Shown here piece after piece: positions 41,014 to 49,909 of a stretch of 64,000 nucleotides of DNA. The translations under genes and the position numbers were made by a program. The first letter of the stretch is position 1, and every line of letters begins with the position of its first letter. The notes beneath the pieces were generated by a model. That model was not told the origin of the DNA. It searched no databases and worked only from the letters and a program-made list of their open reading frames with translations. Where the stretch lies: positions 124,001 to 188,000 of the forward strand of contig NZ_JAFHKK010000001.1 of NCBI RefSeq assembly GCF_016937535.1, in the 5' to 3' direction. Source of the DNA: Sulfurospirillum tamanense (lineage in GTDB: Bacteria > Campylobacterota > Campylobacteria > Campylobacterales > Campylobacteraceae).

Positions 41014-41748
41014 CTACGAAAACTCCCGCTTATTGCGAGGTTTTAAAAATAGCTCTTTAAAGCGCTCGTTGGCGTACGCTTCGATGTCTGCTTGCAAGGT
41101 TTTGTACGCGTCCATGAGTGCATATGCTTCAGGAGTTAGGGTCGTGCCGCCACTTTCACCGCCGCCTTTTTGAGTTTCCACAAGAGGGCTTGGGAAGCTT
41201 TTTTGCAAAATCTGAATGTGACTCCACGTTTTTTTGTAATTCATCCCCAGTTTTTCCGCCGCCCCTGAGATAGAACCTGTTTGCGCTACATCTTCTAAAA
41301 CTTCGGTTTTGCCCTTACCAAAAAGCAGTTCGCCTTTTTCGTTCTCAATCCATGTTTTGGTTTTAACATAAAGCCTGACCCGTTTTTTTTCTTTAAAACA
41401 GCCCAGTTCGCAATATTTCACATCAATGTTGCATTTATCCAGTGTTCCACGGACTTTTTTAAGCCCAACGCCTGCGGCCGTGCCTCTGGCATCTTTGCAA
41501 AACACTTTTTTATTTTCATCCAACAAAGGCTCTAAGCGCGTTTTAACTTCGTCACTAAACTCATCTTTTTCCAATTTTCCAAACTGCCCCAGTTCACAAT
41601 CACTGATGCGCACACCCATGGCTTTGGCGGTGTCACCTACGGTGCGCACCGCTTCTTTTGTTTTGGCGGCAACCTTGTAGGCATCTTTACATGTAAGCTT
41701 GCCTTCTTCGTTAAGGTTTTCTTTGATGTGGCGCTCTAATTCAGACAT
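41014..41748 (-). CDS. ModE-like winged-helix regulator with two N-terminal CKDA/CELG repeats
   Basis: 244 residues. The C-terminal part (about 140-235) is a ModE/LysR-type DNA-binding domain: LEDVAQTGSISGAAEKLGMN, YKKTWSHIQILQKSF and the GGGESGGTTLT wing. The first 115 residues hold two copies of a unit of about 55 residues with motifs (L/F)TCKDA or FCKDA...ISDCELGQF or YCELGCF. This unit may bind metal or oxyanion and replace the molybdate-binding domain. It overlaps fdhD by 8 bases, so it probably controls formate dehydrogenase or molybdenum/tungsten use. Confidence 0.75.
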   Translation of the reverse strand: MSELERHIKENLNEEGKLTCKDAYKVAAKTKEAVRTVGDTAKAMGVRISDCELGQFGKLEKDEFSDEVKTRLEPLLDENKKVFCKDARGTAAGVGLKKVRGTLDKCNIDVKYCELGCFKEKKRVRLYVKTKTWIENEKGELLFGKGKTEVLEDVAQTGSISGAAEKLGMNYKKTWSHIQILQKSFPSPLVETQKGGGESGGTTLTPEAYALMDAYKTLQADIEAYANERFKELFLKPRNKREFS

Positions 41749-42526
41749 GGATGCGCTCCGGCGCGTTGTAGATGTTCATGCGGTCATTGCGGGCAAAGCC
41801 CACCAATGTAAGGTTAAATTTCTTGGCAATCATGAGTCCCAGACACGTGGACGCAGTACGTGAGACAAGGATAGGAATCCCGTGCATGACCGCTTTGGCG
41901 ACCATCTCTGAAGAGAGTCTGCCGCTCACCATCAAAAATGCTTTAGAAACATCAGCACCCGCTAAACGCGCTTTGCCAATGGCTTTGTCGATGGTGTTGT
42001 GTTGGGCGATGTCTTCGCCGATAAAAAAGGTTTTCTCATCAAGAAAAAGCTTGGCCGTGTGCACACAACCTGTTTGCTCATACAGCGGACACTCGGTATA
42101 GAACTGGCTCATTTGCGTTGAAAGAAGGCTTGCTTCGATAGTTAAAGGGTTGTGAATGACCTTTGCCTCAATGGCTTCGGGGTCGATGTTGGCTGTCATG
42201 CCGCGCCCGCAACCGCTAATGACTACCCCTTCAGCATTAAGTTTGCCAATATTGGCGGCGTTGACTTTGGCTTCAATCTCTACACCCATGCCATCATTCA
42301 CCAGCTCCATGCGTGTAATATCATCAAATGTTTCAATGATATTTTCACTCATCAGGTACCCAAGCGCTAATGCTTCTTGGTCTACAGGTGTGGCCATCAC
42401 CGCACCCACGCGTTCACCATTAACAATGAGTTCGAGTTTAATTTCACGCACAAGAGTGTCATCAGTCTCTATTTTTTTGCCGTCTTTGATTTTTGTAATC
42501 TGTGTGGTATATACGGGTTCCATCAT
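41741..42526 (-). CDS. fdhD: Formate dehydrogenase sulfurtransferase FdhD
   Basis: 261 residues with FdhD motifs GAVMATPVDQEALALGYLMSE, GVVISGCGRGM, GCVHTAKLF, GEDIAQHNTIDKAIGKA and LMVSGRLSSEMVAKA. FdhD moves sulfur from IscS to the molybdenum/tungsten bis-MGD cofactor. The E. coli CxxC pair is represented by only one cysteine (SGCGRG). It is encoded directly behind the fdh1 subunits, and its stop overlaps the next regulator gene. Confidence 0.94.
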   Translation of the reverse strand: MMEPVYTTQITKIKDGKKIETDDTLVREIKLELIVNGERVGAVMATPVDQEALALGYLMSENIIETFDDITRMELVNDGMGVEIEAKVNAANIGKLNAEGVVISGCGRGMTANIDPEAIEAKVIHNPLTIEASLLSTQMSQFYTECPLYEQTGCVHTAKLFLDEKTFFIGEDIAQHNTIDKAIGKARLAGADVSKAFLMVSGRLSSEMVAKAVMHGIPILVSRTASTCLGLMIAKKFNLTLVGFARNDRMNIYNAPERIHV

Positions 42527-42647
42527 CTGTTTCCTTCTTTTAAAATACGCAATCTTAGCACATTACCCCCTAAGGTAAGTTACTAAAACCGTGTAAAAAG
42601 GCAGCGCCCACTCCGGCACCGCCCCTTACATGTAAAGCAAAGGCGAC

Positions 42648-43547
42648 TTACACTTCGCCTTTTTCTTTAAGTTTCTTGTAGTACGAAGAGTGCAATATCC
42701 GCACTTCTTCTTCTTCCATGTGGCCATCGATGATGCTATGTACCGCACCTTTAATGGCGAACATAGACATGTACACATGGGTAATAAACAGTGCAAGCAC
42801 AGCAAAGCCTACCACGTTGTGCAAAATAGCCGCTAAGCGTAGCAAGTCAATCTGGCTAAGGCCTGTAAGGCTTACTAGCATGCTCATGTCAAAGTCAAGC
42901 AAGTACATCATTACACCCGTAATGACCATGACAAGACTGCCTAGGGTTGCTATCCAGAACCACATCTTTTGGCCTGCGTTGAACTTACCTGCAGGAATGG
43001 GCTTTTTCTCCTTAGAGAGATACCCGCCTAGAATCATCATCCATTTGATGTCATCAGTATTTGGAATGGCTTCTTTGACCCACATGAAAAACATAGGAAT
43101 CACGACAAGTGCAAAAGGAATGGTAAAGAGTCCGTGCAAATCTTTGCACAAAGTAACAAACCACCCTCCCCCAAAGAAACTTCCAAACACCATCACGATA
43201 CCCGTAGGGATAATGACGATAAAGCTAATGGCTGCAATTTGGTGAATAACACGGTTAAAAAGGCTGAAGACTTTAATCTTCTTTCCCCCATGAGGAAAAA
43301 CCTTAGGGCCGATGACCAAATAGTGCAGTAAAAAAACCGCAGGCACGCCTACGATGATGGCTAAAAAGATAGGGACAAAGTATTGGTTTTGTAAAAGGGT
43401 GAACAAAGGACCAAGACCGGTGCTTCCCTCTTTGCCGTAGCCAAAGATATTTGTGATGCGTCCCTCGCCCCAGATGGGGTTCTCAGCGGCAAATACCGCT
43501 GAGACCATTAGGGGGAGAAGGAGCAGAGCACCAAGACGGTGTTTCAT
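42648..43547 (-). CDS. fdhC: Formate dehydrogenase cytochrome b subunit, copy 1
   Basis: 299 residues from the ATG at 43547 with a signal-like start (MKHRLGALLLLPLMVSAVFA), a periplasmic loop and four membrane helices. Haem b histidines are probably in LHYLVIG, RVIHQIA, DLHGLFT and LHNVVGF. It passes electrons from FdhB to quinone. About 870 bases (42675-43530) are nearly identical to fdhC copy 2, whereas the extreme N- and C-termini differ. Confidence 0.93.
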   Translation of the reverse strand: MKHRLGALLLLPLMVSAVFAAENPIWGEGRITNIFGYGKEGSTGLGPLFTLLQNQYFVPIFLAIIVGVPAVFLLHYLVIGPKVFPHGGKKIKVFSLFNRVIHQIAAISFIVIIPTGIVMVFGSFFGGGWFVTLCKDLHGLFTIPFALVVIPMFFMWVKEAIPNTDDIKWMMILGGYLSKEKKPIPAGKFNAGQKMWFWIATLGSLVMVITGVMMYLLDFDMSMLVSLTGLSQIDLLRLAAILHNVVGFAVLALFITHVYMSMFAIKGAVHSIIDGHMEEEEVRILHSSYYKKLKEKGEV

Positions 43548-43561
43548 CTTTTGCTCCTTCA

Positions 43562-44161
43562 TTAGTACGCTGTACTCCACCCATAAGGCATACCTTGCGT
43601 TCCTTTGCCTTTACTAACAAGGCGCTGGCGGTAGATTTCAGCAACAGACTCACCATCACCTACTAACAAGGCTTTTGTGGAACACATGGCCGCACATACA
43701 GGAACTTTGCCCTCAGCAATGCGGTTTTGTCCATAGAGTTGACGCTCTTTTTCTGAGTTAGTCTCTTCTGGGCCGCCTGCACACATGGTACATTTATCCA
43801 TAGCTCCCTTGGTACCAAAGGCACCATCGCGTGGGAACTGCGGTGCGCCAAAAGGACATGCATATAGACAATAGCCACATCCAATGCAAGTCTCTTTGCT
43901 GTGAAGGACGATTCCATCTTCTCGCACATAGAAACAATCCACCGGACACACCGCTTCACATGGCGCATCGGTACAGTGCATACATGCCACAGAAAGGGAG
44001 AACTCTTTGCCCTCGACCCCTTCATTAAGCGTGATTTCTTTACGTCGGTTTACACCTACGGGAAGCTCGTGGGCTTCCGCACACGCAACGCTACATCCGT
44101 TGCAGTCGATACAACGGGCCTCATCACAGTAAAACTTCATTCGCTGCATAATTTCGCTCAT
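43562..44161 (-). CDS. fdhB: Formate dehydrogenase iron-sulfur subunit, copy 1
   Basis: 199 residues with four [4Fe-4S] cysteine groups: CIDCNGCSVAC, CMHCTDAPCEAVCPVDC, CIGCGYCLYACPFG and CTMCAGGPEE...CAAMC. It has no membrane anchor of its own. It relays electrons from FdhA to FdhC. It is close to copy 2 in layout but clearly diverged in sequence. Confidence 0.95.
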   Translation of the reverse strand: MSEIMQRMKFYCDEARCIDCNGCSVACAEAHELPVGVNRRKEITLNEGVEGKEFSLSVACMHCTDAPCEAVCPVDCFYVREDGIVLHSKETCIGCGYCLYACPFGAPQFPRDGAFGTKGAMDKCTMCAGGPEETNSEKERQLYGQNRIAEGKVPVCAAMCSTKALLVGDGESVAEIYRQRLVSKGKGTQGMPYGWSTAY

Positions 44162-44171
44162 GACTCACCCC

Positions 44172-47009
44172 CTACGCTTTTTCGATGCGGCAGAGGCCGC
44201 CTTTGGTTTCGGGGATTTGTGTAATAATGTCATACCCGTAGTTCGTTACCGTATTTGCACTTTCGCCTCTTGAATATGGCGTGGTGCCCTCAGGATAACG
44301 CTCTGTCAAATCCTTACCTTGGAAATGCCCTGCCCAGTGGAATGGCAAAAAGATGCGATCAGGCAGTACTGACTGTGTAAAACGTGCCTTAACCTTAATC
44401 TTCGTACCTTCAGGTGAATGTACCCACATCATCGAACCGTTTCGGATGCCATGCGTTGCTGCCAAGTCAGGGTTAATATCCGCAAACATTTCTGGTGTCA
44501 ATTCAACCAAGTACTTAGAGCCCCTGTTTTCAATACCTGCACCATTCATGTTAACCAAACGTCCCGTTACCAAGTTGATAGGGAACTCTTTGGCAAAATC
44601 TTTGCTCTGCTGAAGCGAAGCAAACTTTGTTGTTACACGGTAATGTCCTTTGCGATCATTAGCAAAAGAGGGGTATTTTTTAGCCAAATCAGTACGTGGC
44701 GAGTGGAGCGGCTCACGGTGAATTGGCATCATGTGGTCAAGTTTTTCCCACTCCCACACAATACAACGCGCTCTGGCATTACCATAAGGGGCAACACCTG
44801 CTTCCATACATTTTTGCGCAATAAGATTGCTCTTATCTACTTTCCAGTTAGCGCCCATAGCTGCTTTTTCAGCATCTGAGAGCTTAATGCCAAGAACTGC
44901 TTCGATGTTATCCTTAGTAATTTCTGGATAACCGCCCTTGACTTTGGAGCCTTTCACTGTAGCCGCAGGACCTGCAAGCTGGCTTACACCGTTGTGCTCT
45001 AGGCCATAACGGTTTCTAAAGCCCATACCGCCTTCAACAACAGGACGGTCGGTGTTATAAAGAATTGGACTACCGCTGTGGGTTTCTGTCCAGCAAGGCC
45101 ATGGAAGACCATAGTACTCGCCTTTCATTGGGCCAAAGCCACGTCCTGAAATCTCATCAAACATGTGCCAGTTGTCCGTATGCTTTTTGATACGCTTGGC
45201 TGTCCAGCCTGTTAGGCCGATGGTTTTAATAATGCGAGCGATTTCATCGGTTGCATCATCAGGCCATGTAAAGGTTTTTTTGTTCTCTTTCATGAGCATA
45301 GCTTTGGTGTACTGCTCGTAAAAGCCTAGGCGCTTGGCAAGTTCAAACATGATTTCATGGTCAGGCTTGGACTCATACAAAGGCTCAATGACTTTATAAC
45401 GCCACTGGGCACTTCGGTTAGTAGCCGTTACAGAACCTTCGGTCTCAAATTGTGTTGATGAAGGAAGAAGGTATATGCCATCTTGCTTGTCGGTCAAAAT
45501 AGCCGCTTCGTTCACAAAAGGGTCTGCAAGAACAAGCATCTCAAGAGCATCTAGCCCTTTTTTGATTTCTGCTTGCTGAGCAATACCTGTAATACCATTA
45601 CCCAAAACAAAAAGCGCTTTAAGGCGTGTGCCCGCATTGTTGCCAGTGCTGTCTGCGCCACCGGTTGCGCCCTCATGCCAACGGGCAAGGGTGAAACCAG
45701 GTTTGCTCATCATCTCTTTTGATTTGTGCTGGGAAACAAGCCAGTCAAAATCCACACCCCATTGGGAAGCGAAATATTTCCAAGCACCTTCAGCCAAACC
45801 ATAATAACCAGGCAAGTTATCTGCCAAACAACCCATATCTGTGGCACCCTGAACGTTATCATGGCCACGAAGGATATTAGTACCGCCGCCTTCTTTACCC
45901 ATGTTGCCAAGAGCAAGCTGAAGGATTGGAGCGAGACGTGTGTTGCCTGTACCAATATTGTGCTGAGTTAAACCCATCGCCCAAATCAGTGTACCAGGTC
46001 GGTTTTTAGCATACACATTTGTAATTTGAATTAATTTCTCTGCAGAGACGCCTGTGACATCTTCCACCACTTCGGGTGTCCATTTTTTGGCTTCTTCGCG
46101 AATTAAGTCCATAGCATACGTTCGGCTATCAATATGCTCTTTATCTTCCCAACCGTTTTGGAAAATGATGTTAAGCATGCCGTACATAAAGGCGATATCT
46201 GTTCCTGGACGAATGGCTGCATGGAAATCTGCTTTTGCAGCAGTTCGTGTAAAGCGAGGGTCTACAACAATAATTTGTGCATTGTTGCGCTCTTTGGCTT
46301 TCAAAAAGTGCTGAAAACCTACTGGGTGATTTACCGCTGGGTTTGCACCAAAAATAATAATAGCTTTTGCGTTTTGGATATCTCCAAGTGAGTTGGTCAT
46401 AGCGCCATAACCCCATGTATTCGCCACACCGGCGACTGTTGCACTATGTCAGATTCGAGCTTGGTGATCTGTGTTGTTTGTTCCAAAAAATGCTGCAAAC
46501 TTTCTAAAATAGTAAGCTTGCTCGGTACTGATTTTTGCTGAGCCTAGAAATTGCACCGCATCAGGTCCGTCTGTTTTTTTAAGGTCAGCCATTTTTTTAG
46601 AAATTTGATCAAGGGCTGCATCCCAACTGATGCGCTTCCACTGACCATTTTCTTTGACCATTGGGAATTTTACACGCGTTTGTGCACGTGCTAGATCGAT
46701 CATTCCCGAGCCTTTACAGCAGTGACCGCCAAGGCTGATAGGATGGTCTTGGGCAACTTCTTGGCGTACCCATACACCGTTTTGAACTTCGGCGATAACA
46801 CCGCAGCCAACTGAACAAGACGTACAAATGGTCTTGACTAATTTTGAACCTGGGAATGGGTTTTTAACCTCTTCCTCGGTTGCGCTTCGTGTTGCTCCGC
46901 TACTTGCAAAGCCCGACGTTGCTCCAAATGCACCCGCTATTGCGGCCATTTTTAGAAAGCTTCGTCGCCCGACTTTGTGCGCTAGAACACGTGTTGCGTT
47001 CTCTTGCAT
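44172..47009 (-). CDS. fdhA: Formate dehydrogenase catalytic subunit with selenocysteine, copy 1
   Basis: 945 residues when the in-frame TGA at 46449-46451 is read as Sec187 (QARI-Sec-HSATVAGVANTWG). The N-terminus carries a Tat signal (GRRSFLKMAAIAGAFG) and a [4Fe-4S] motif CTSCSVGCGV. Later domains bind the bis-MGD cofactor. It oxidises formate in the periplasm. Without Sec read-through the frame would end at 46449, so a single product needs tRNA-Sec and SelB, both present here. A conserved hairpin follows the UGA. Confidence 0.95.
46421..46451 (-). promoter_or_regulatory. UGA/Sec codon and bacterial SECIS hairpin of fdhA copy 1
   Basis: UGA is at 46449-46451; 13 bases downstream UCGCC and GGCGA pair around the loop GGUGU (46421-46435). 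The same bases, including synonymous positions, occur after the UGA of copy 2. Confidence 0.8.
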
Positions 47010-47024
47010 CGAACTCTCCTTAGA

Positions 47025-47216
47025 TTACTTGGCAGATTGGTAATATGCTTCCCAAGCCTGCGTTTTTTTGTAAAGAATCTCTGTCTTTGGAGATTTCCCT
47101 ACAACAACACCACCCGAACTGTATGACTGCTTTCCTGAAGCGGCAACTGCTGCAACAGCAGTAACAGCACCAGCGACCGCTGCTTTTTTCAAAAAGCCAC
47201 GTCTTGCCTCGACCAT
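47025..47216 (-). CDS. Small Tat-signal protein of the formate dehydrogenase region, copy 1
   Basis: 63 residues: a twin-arginine leader (EARRGFLKKAAVAGAVTAV) and a short tail ending LYKKTQAWEAYYQSAK. It belongs to the family of small Tat proteins found next to fdhA. Copy 2 (52739-52948) has the same tail pattern (LYQKTRHWEDFYKNAY). It probably helps assembly or export of FdhA. Confidence 0.85.
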   Translation of the reverse strand: MVEARRGFLKKAAVAGAVTAVAAVAASGKQSYSSGGVVVGKSPKTEILYKKTQAWEAYYQSAK

Positions 47217-47253
47217 ACAATCCTCCTTATGATGAATTTAACTTCGCGAAGAA

Positions 47254-47287
47254 GTTACCTTTGCCTTACATGTAAAGCAAAGGTAAC
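47254..47287. other. Intercistronic hairpin with TTACATGTAA at its tip
   Basis: GTTACCTTTGC (47254-47264) pairs with GCAAAGGTAAC (47277-47287), and the enclosed TTACATGTAA extends the stem. It lies between torD-like copy 1 and the small Tat gene. No T-run follows, so it is more a stability element or partial attenuator than a terminator. Operon 2 lacks it. Confidence 0.6.
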
Positions 47288-47296
47288 CCCTTGAGG

Positions 47297-48046
47297 TTAC
47301 GCGTCACAGACTCCTGACTCGCAAGATGCTTTAACTGCACGCTCTGCATCACGCTTGGCTTTGTTGGCCGCACGACGCTGCATCTCTTGTTCATCTGCCA
47401 ACTCTTGCTTTGTTTTTTTAGCCTCTTTTTTGGGCACTTTTGCCACTTCAAAATAGAGCCGTTCAAACTCCATAAACGCATTAAGTAAAATGGCTACATC
47501 TTTGTAAACATCGCTTTTGTTGTGAGTAAAGAGTGCCTCGACAACTTCATCCACAAAAGGGTTGATGATTTGCTCAAACAAACAATGCTGAATGTTGTCG
47601 TATTCTTTGTGTCCCTCAACACTCAACGCAACCAAATCGTGCATAAACGTCAACAAGAAAGGCAATGTATCTTCGTTGTCTTTAAAGGTGGCTTCATTGC
47701 GGCGGATTTTTGTTTTAGCAATAAATCCACGCACCTCAACCAGTTTTTTACCCGCCTCATGCCCCTCTTCATAAAAAGAGGCTGAAGTGCGAATCACACG
47801 TCCTACAAAGGCATGAAAAAGTGCGTCGTACTCTTCAATTAAGGGTTGCGTTCCTTGCGTGTCCAGTGTGGTTAATACTCTTTTTGCCGCAGCACCTGAA
47901 TGCTCATCAAGGGGATTGGTCCCAATAACCGCCAACGCATCGTCAACGCCTTCAAAACGATTAGCCTCCGTAGAATACACAAGAAACTTGCTCAGTAGAC
48001 CATAATAAAGGGCACGTGCTTTGTTGGTGGAAGTTTTATCAATCAT
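47297..48046 (-). CDS. TorD-family formate dehydrogenase chaperone, copy 1
   Basis: 249 residues from the ATG at 48046 with AAAGG; an in-frame ATG at 48121 would add 25 residues that are a relic of another gene. It is an all-helical TorD-type protein (NKARALYYGLLSKFLVYSTE ... LLTFMHDLVALSVEGHKEYD) with a charged C-terminal extension (KVPKKEAKKTKQELADEQEM). It binds the FdhA Tat leader and cofactor-free enzyme. It is the first intact gene of fdh operon 1. Confidence 0.88.
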   Translation of the reverse strand: MIDKTSTNKARALYYGLLSKFLVYSTEANRFEGVDDALAVIGTNPLDEHSGAAAKRVLTTLDTQGTQPLIEEYDALFHAFVGRVIRTSASFYEEGHEAGKKLVEVRGFIAKTKIRRNEATFKDNEDTLPFLLTFMHDLVALSVEGHKEYDNIQHCLFEQIINPFVDEVVEALFTHNKSDVYKDVAILLNAFMEFERLYFEVAKVPKKEAKKTKQELADEQEMQRRAANKAKRDAERAVKASCESGVCDA

Positions 48047-48085
48047 TATTTTACCTTTACGCCCATGACGGTCGTTTGAACGCAA

Positions 48086-48163
48086 ATGCAAAGGAGAGTA
48101 TCGTATTACCTTTGACGGCATGCACCGCATCCACTTGGTCAATGGCTGTTTACCGAATTGTAG
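48086..48163 (-). pseudogene. Promoter and start-codon remnant of a ferredoxin-like gene
   Basis: Starting at the -10 TACAAT (48157-48162), about 45 of 54 bases match the segment from the -10 box to the first codons of the 561-residue ferredoxin-like gene (56695 downwards). The ATG at 48121 corresponds to the ATG at 56654 and stays in frame with torD copy 1. The rest of the gene is gone. Confidence 0.6.
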
Positions 48164-48330
48164 GGACTCTTCCATTAAAGCTTTCTTAATAAAAGAGCTA
48201 AAAAGTCCTGTTCATAGGGGTTTTATAGGGGTTTTTCTCTACCCATCGAAGGTAAAAACGATGGTTAAGAGTGGTTTTCTTTTTTGTTTTTTTGTATTTA
48301 TATTTTTCTATTTTTCCCCATAGTTCGATG

Positions 48331-48365
48331 GTCCAAAAATATGCAAATTTTGCATATTTTTGGAC
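48331..48365. promoter_or_regulatory. 35-base perfect inverted repeat, operator A
   Basis: Two 17-base arms around one central T. Its core ATATGCAAATTTTGCATAT (48339-48357) differs by one base from operator B at 54900-54918. It lies between fdhC copy 2 and fdh operon 1, about 170 bases upstream of the conserved -10 box. No T-run follows on either strand, so an operator is more likely than a terminator. Confidence 0.6.
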
Positions 48366-48408
48366 AGAGTCAATACAAATTATAACAAAAACAAATCAAA
48401 GTATTTTG

Positions 48409-49308
48409 TTAAATTTTTCCTTCTTTTTGTAACTTTTTGTAGTACGAAGAGTGCAATATCCGCACTTCTTCTTCTTCCATGTGGCCATCGATGATGCTAT
48501 GTACCGCACCTTTAATGGCGAACATAGACATGTACACATGGGTAATAAACAGTGCAAGCACAGCAAAGCCTACCACGTTGTGCAAAATAGCCGCTAAGCG
48601 TAGCAAGTCAATCTGGCTAAGGCCTGTTAGACTCACAAGCATGCTCATGTCAAAGTCAAGCAAGTACATCATTACACCCGTAATGACCATGACAAGACTG
48701 CCTAGGGTTGCTATCCAGAACCACATCTTTTGGCCTGCGTTGAACTTACCTGCAGGAATGGGCTTTTTCTCCTTAGAGAGATACCCGCCTAGAATCATCA
48801 TCCATTTGATGTCATCAGTATTTGGAATGGCTTCTTTGACCCACATGAAAAACATAGGAATCACGACAAGTGCAAAAGGAATGGTAAAGAGTCCGTGCAA
48901 ATCTTTGCACAAAGTAACAAACCACCCTCCCCCAAAGAAACTTCCAAACACCATCACGATACCCGTAGGAATAATGACGATAAAGCTAATGGCTGCAATT
49001 TGGTGAATAACACGGTTAAAAAGGCTGAAGACTTTAATCTTCTTTCCCCCATGAGGAAAAACCTTAGGGCCGATGACCAAATAGTGCAGTAAAAAAACCG
49101 CAGGCACACCTACGATGATGGCTAAAAAGATAGGGACAAAGTATTGGTTTTGTAAAAGGGTGAACAAAGGACCAAGACCGGTGCTTCCCTCTTTGCCGTA
49201 GCCAAAGATATTTGTGATGCGTCCCTCGCCCCAGATGGGGTTCTCAGCGGCAAATACCGCTGAGACCATTAGGGGGAGAAGGAGCAGAGTGCGTAAAGAA
49301 TTTTTCAT
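48409..49308 (-). CDS. fdhC: Formate dehydrogenase cytochrome b subunit, copy 2
   Basis: 299 residues from the ATG at 49308 (MKNSLRTLLLLPLMVSAVFA). Helices and haem histidines are as in copy 1. From 48437 to 49290 the DNA is almost the same as copy 1; the few differences include the block TTAGACTCACAA near 48628 and single bases near 48970 and 49107. The C-terminal tail (KKLQKEGKI) and first seven codons differ. It ends operon 2. Confidence 0.93.
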   Translation of the reverse strand: MKNSLRTLLLLPLMVSAVFAAENPIWGEGRITNIFGYGKEGSTGLGPLFTLLQNQYFVPIFLAIIVGVPAVFLLHYLVIGPKVFPHGGKKIKVFSLFNRVIHQIAAISFIVIIPTGIVMVFGSFFGGGWFVTLCKDLHGLFTIPFALVVIPMFFMWVKEAIPNTDDIKWMMILGGYLSKEKKPIPAGKFNAGQKMWFWIATLGSLVMVITGVMMYLLDFDMSMLVSLTGLSQIDLLRLAAILHNVVGFAVLALFITHVYMSMFAIKGAVHSIIDGHMEEEEVRILHSSYYKKLQKEGKI

Positions 49309-49334
49309 GCCACCCCCTCTAGTGCACCGCAGCA

Positions 49335-49898
49335 CTAACGATTTCCACGTCGCAAAACGCGCTTTGTAATAACATCCGAAACAGAAGCCGAATCGCCTGC
49401 TAGCAACGCCTTGGTGGAACACATAGACACGCACACAGGCAATTTTCCCTCGGCCAAACGATTTTGTCCGTAAAGTTTATATTCCGCATCACTCAATGTC
49501 TCTTCTGGGCCACCCGCACAAAATGTACATTTGTCCATGGAGCCTTTTGTTCCAAACACACCAGAGCGTGGGAACTGCGGTGCGCCAAAAGGGCACGCAT
49601 ACAGACAATAACCACATCCGATACATGTCTCTTTATCGTGCAGTACAATTCCATCCGCACGGATATAGAAACAATCCACCGGACACACTTGCTCGCACGG
49701 GGCATCGGTGCAGTGTTGGCACGCGATAGAGAGTGTTCTCTCCTTGCCTATAATCCCCTCATCAAGCGTGATTACCCGACGACGGTTTACCCCAACAGGG
49801 AGATGATGGGCTTGTTTGCACGCTACATCACAACCATGGCACTCAATACAACGATTCTCATCGCAGTAAAATTCCATTTTAACGTTTGTTGTTGACAT
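49335..49898 (-). CDS. fdhB: Formate dehydrogenase iron-sulfur subunit, copy 2
   Basis: 187 residues with four [4Fe-4S] sites: CIECHGCDVACKQAHH, CQHCTDAPCEQVCPVDC, CIGCGYCLYACPFG and CTFCAGGPEE...CVSMC. It is shorter at the C-terminus than copy 1. It sits between FdhA2 and FdhC2 in the same order as operon 1. Confidence 0.95.
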   Translation of the reverse strand: MSTTNVKMEFYCDENRCIECHGCDVACKQAHHLPVGVNRRRVITLDEGIIGKERTLSIACQHCTDAPCEQVCPVDCFYIRADGIVLHDKETCIGCGYCLYACPFGAPQFPRSGVFGTKGSMDKCTFCAGGPEETLSDAEYKLYGQNRLAEGKLPVCVSMCSTKALLAGDSASVSDVITKRVLRRGNR

Positions 49899-49909
49899 GG
49901 CCCACCCCC

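Noticed and set aside
44172-47009. fdhA copy 1 split into two reading frames (44172-46427 and 46449-47009), as if a pseudogene
   Set aside because: The break is a TGA at the exact selenocysteine position of formate dehydrogenases, followed by a SECIS-like hairpin, and the Sec machinery is in the window.
48331-48365. Inverted repeat as a terminator of fdhC copy 2
   Set aside because: No T-run on either side, and its core is shared with 54900, which overlaps a promoter; an operator fits better.
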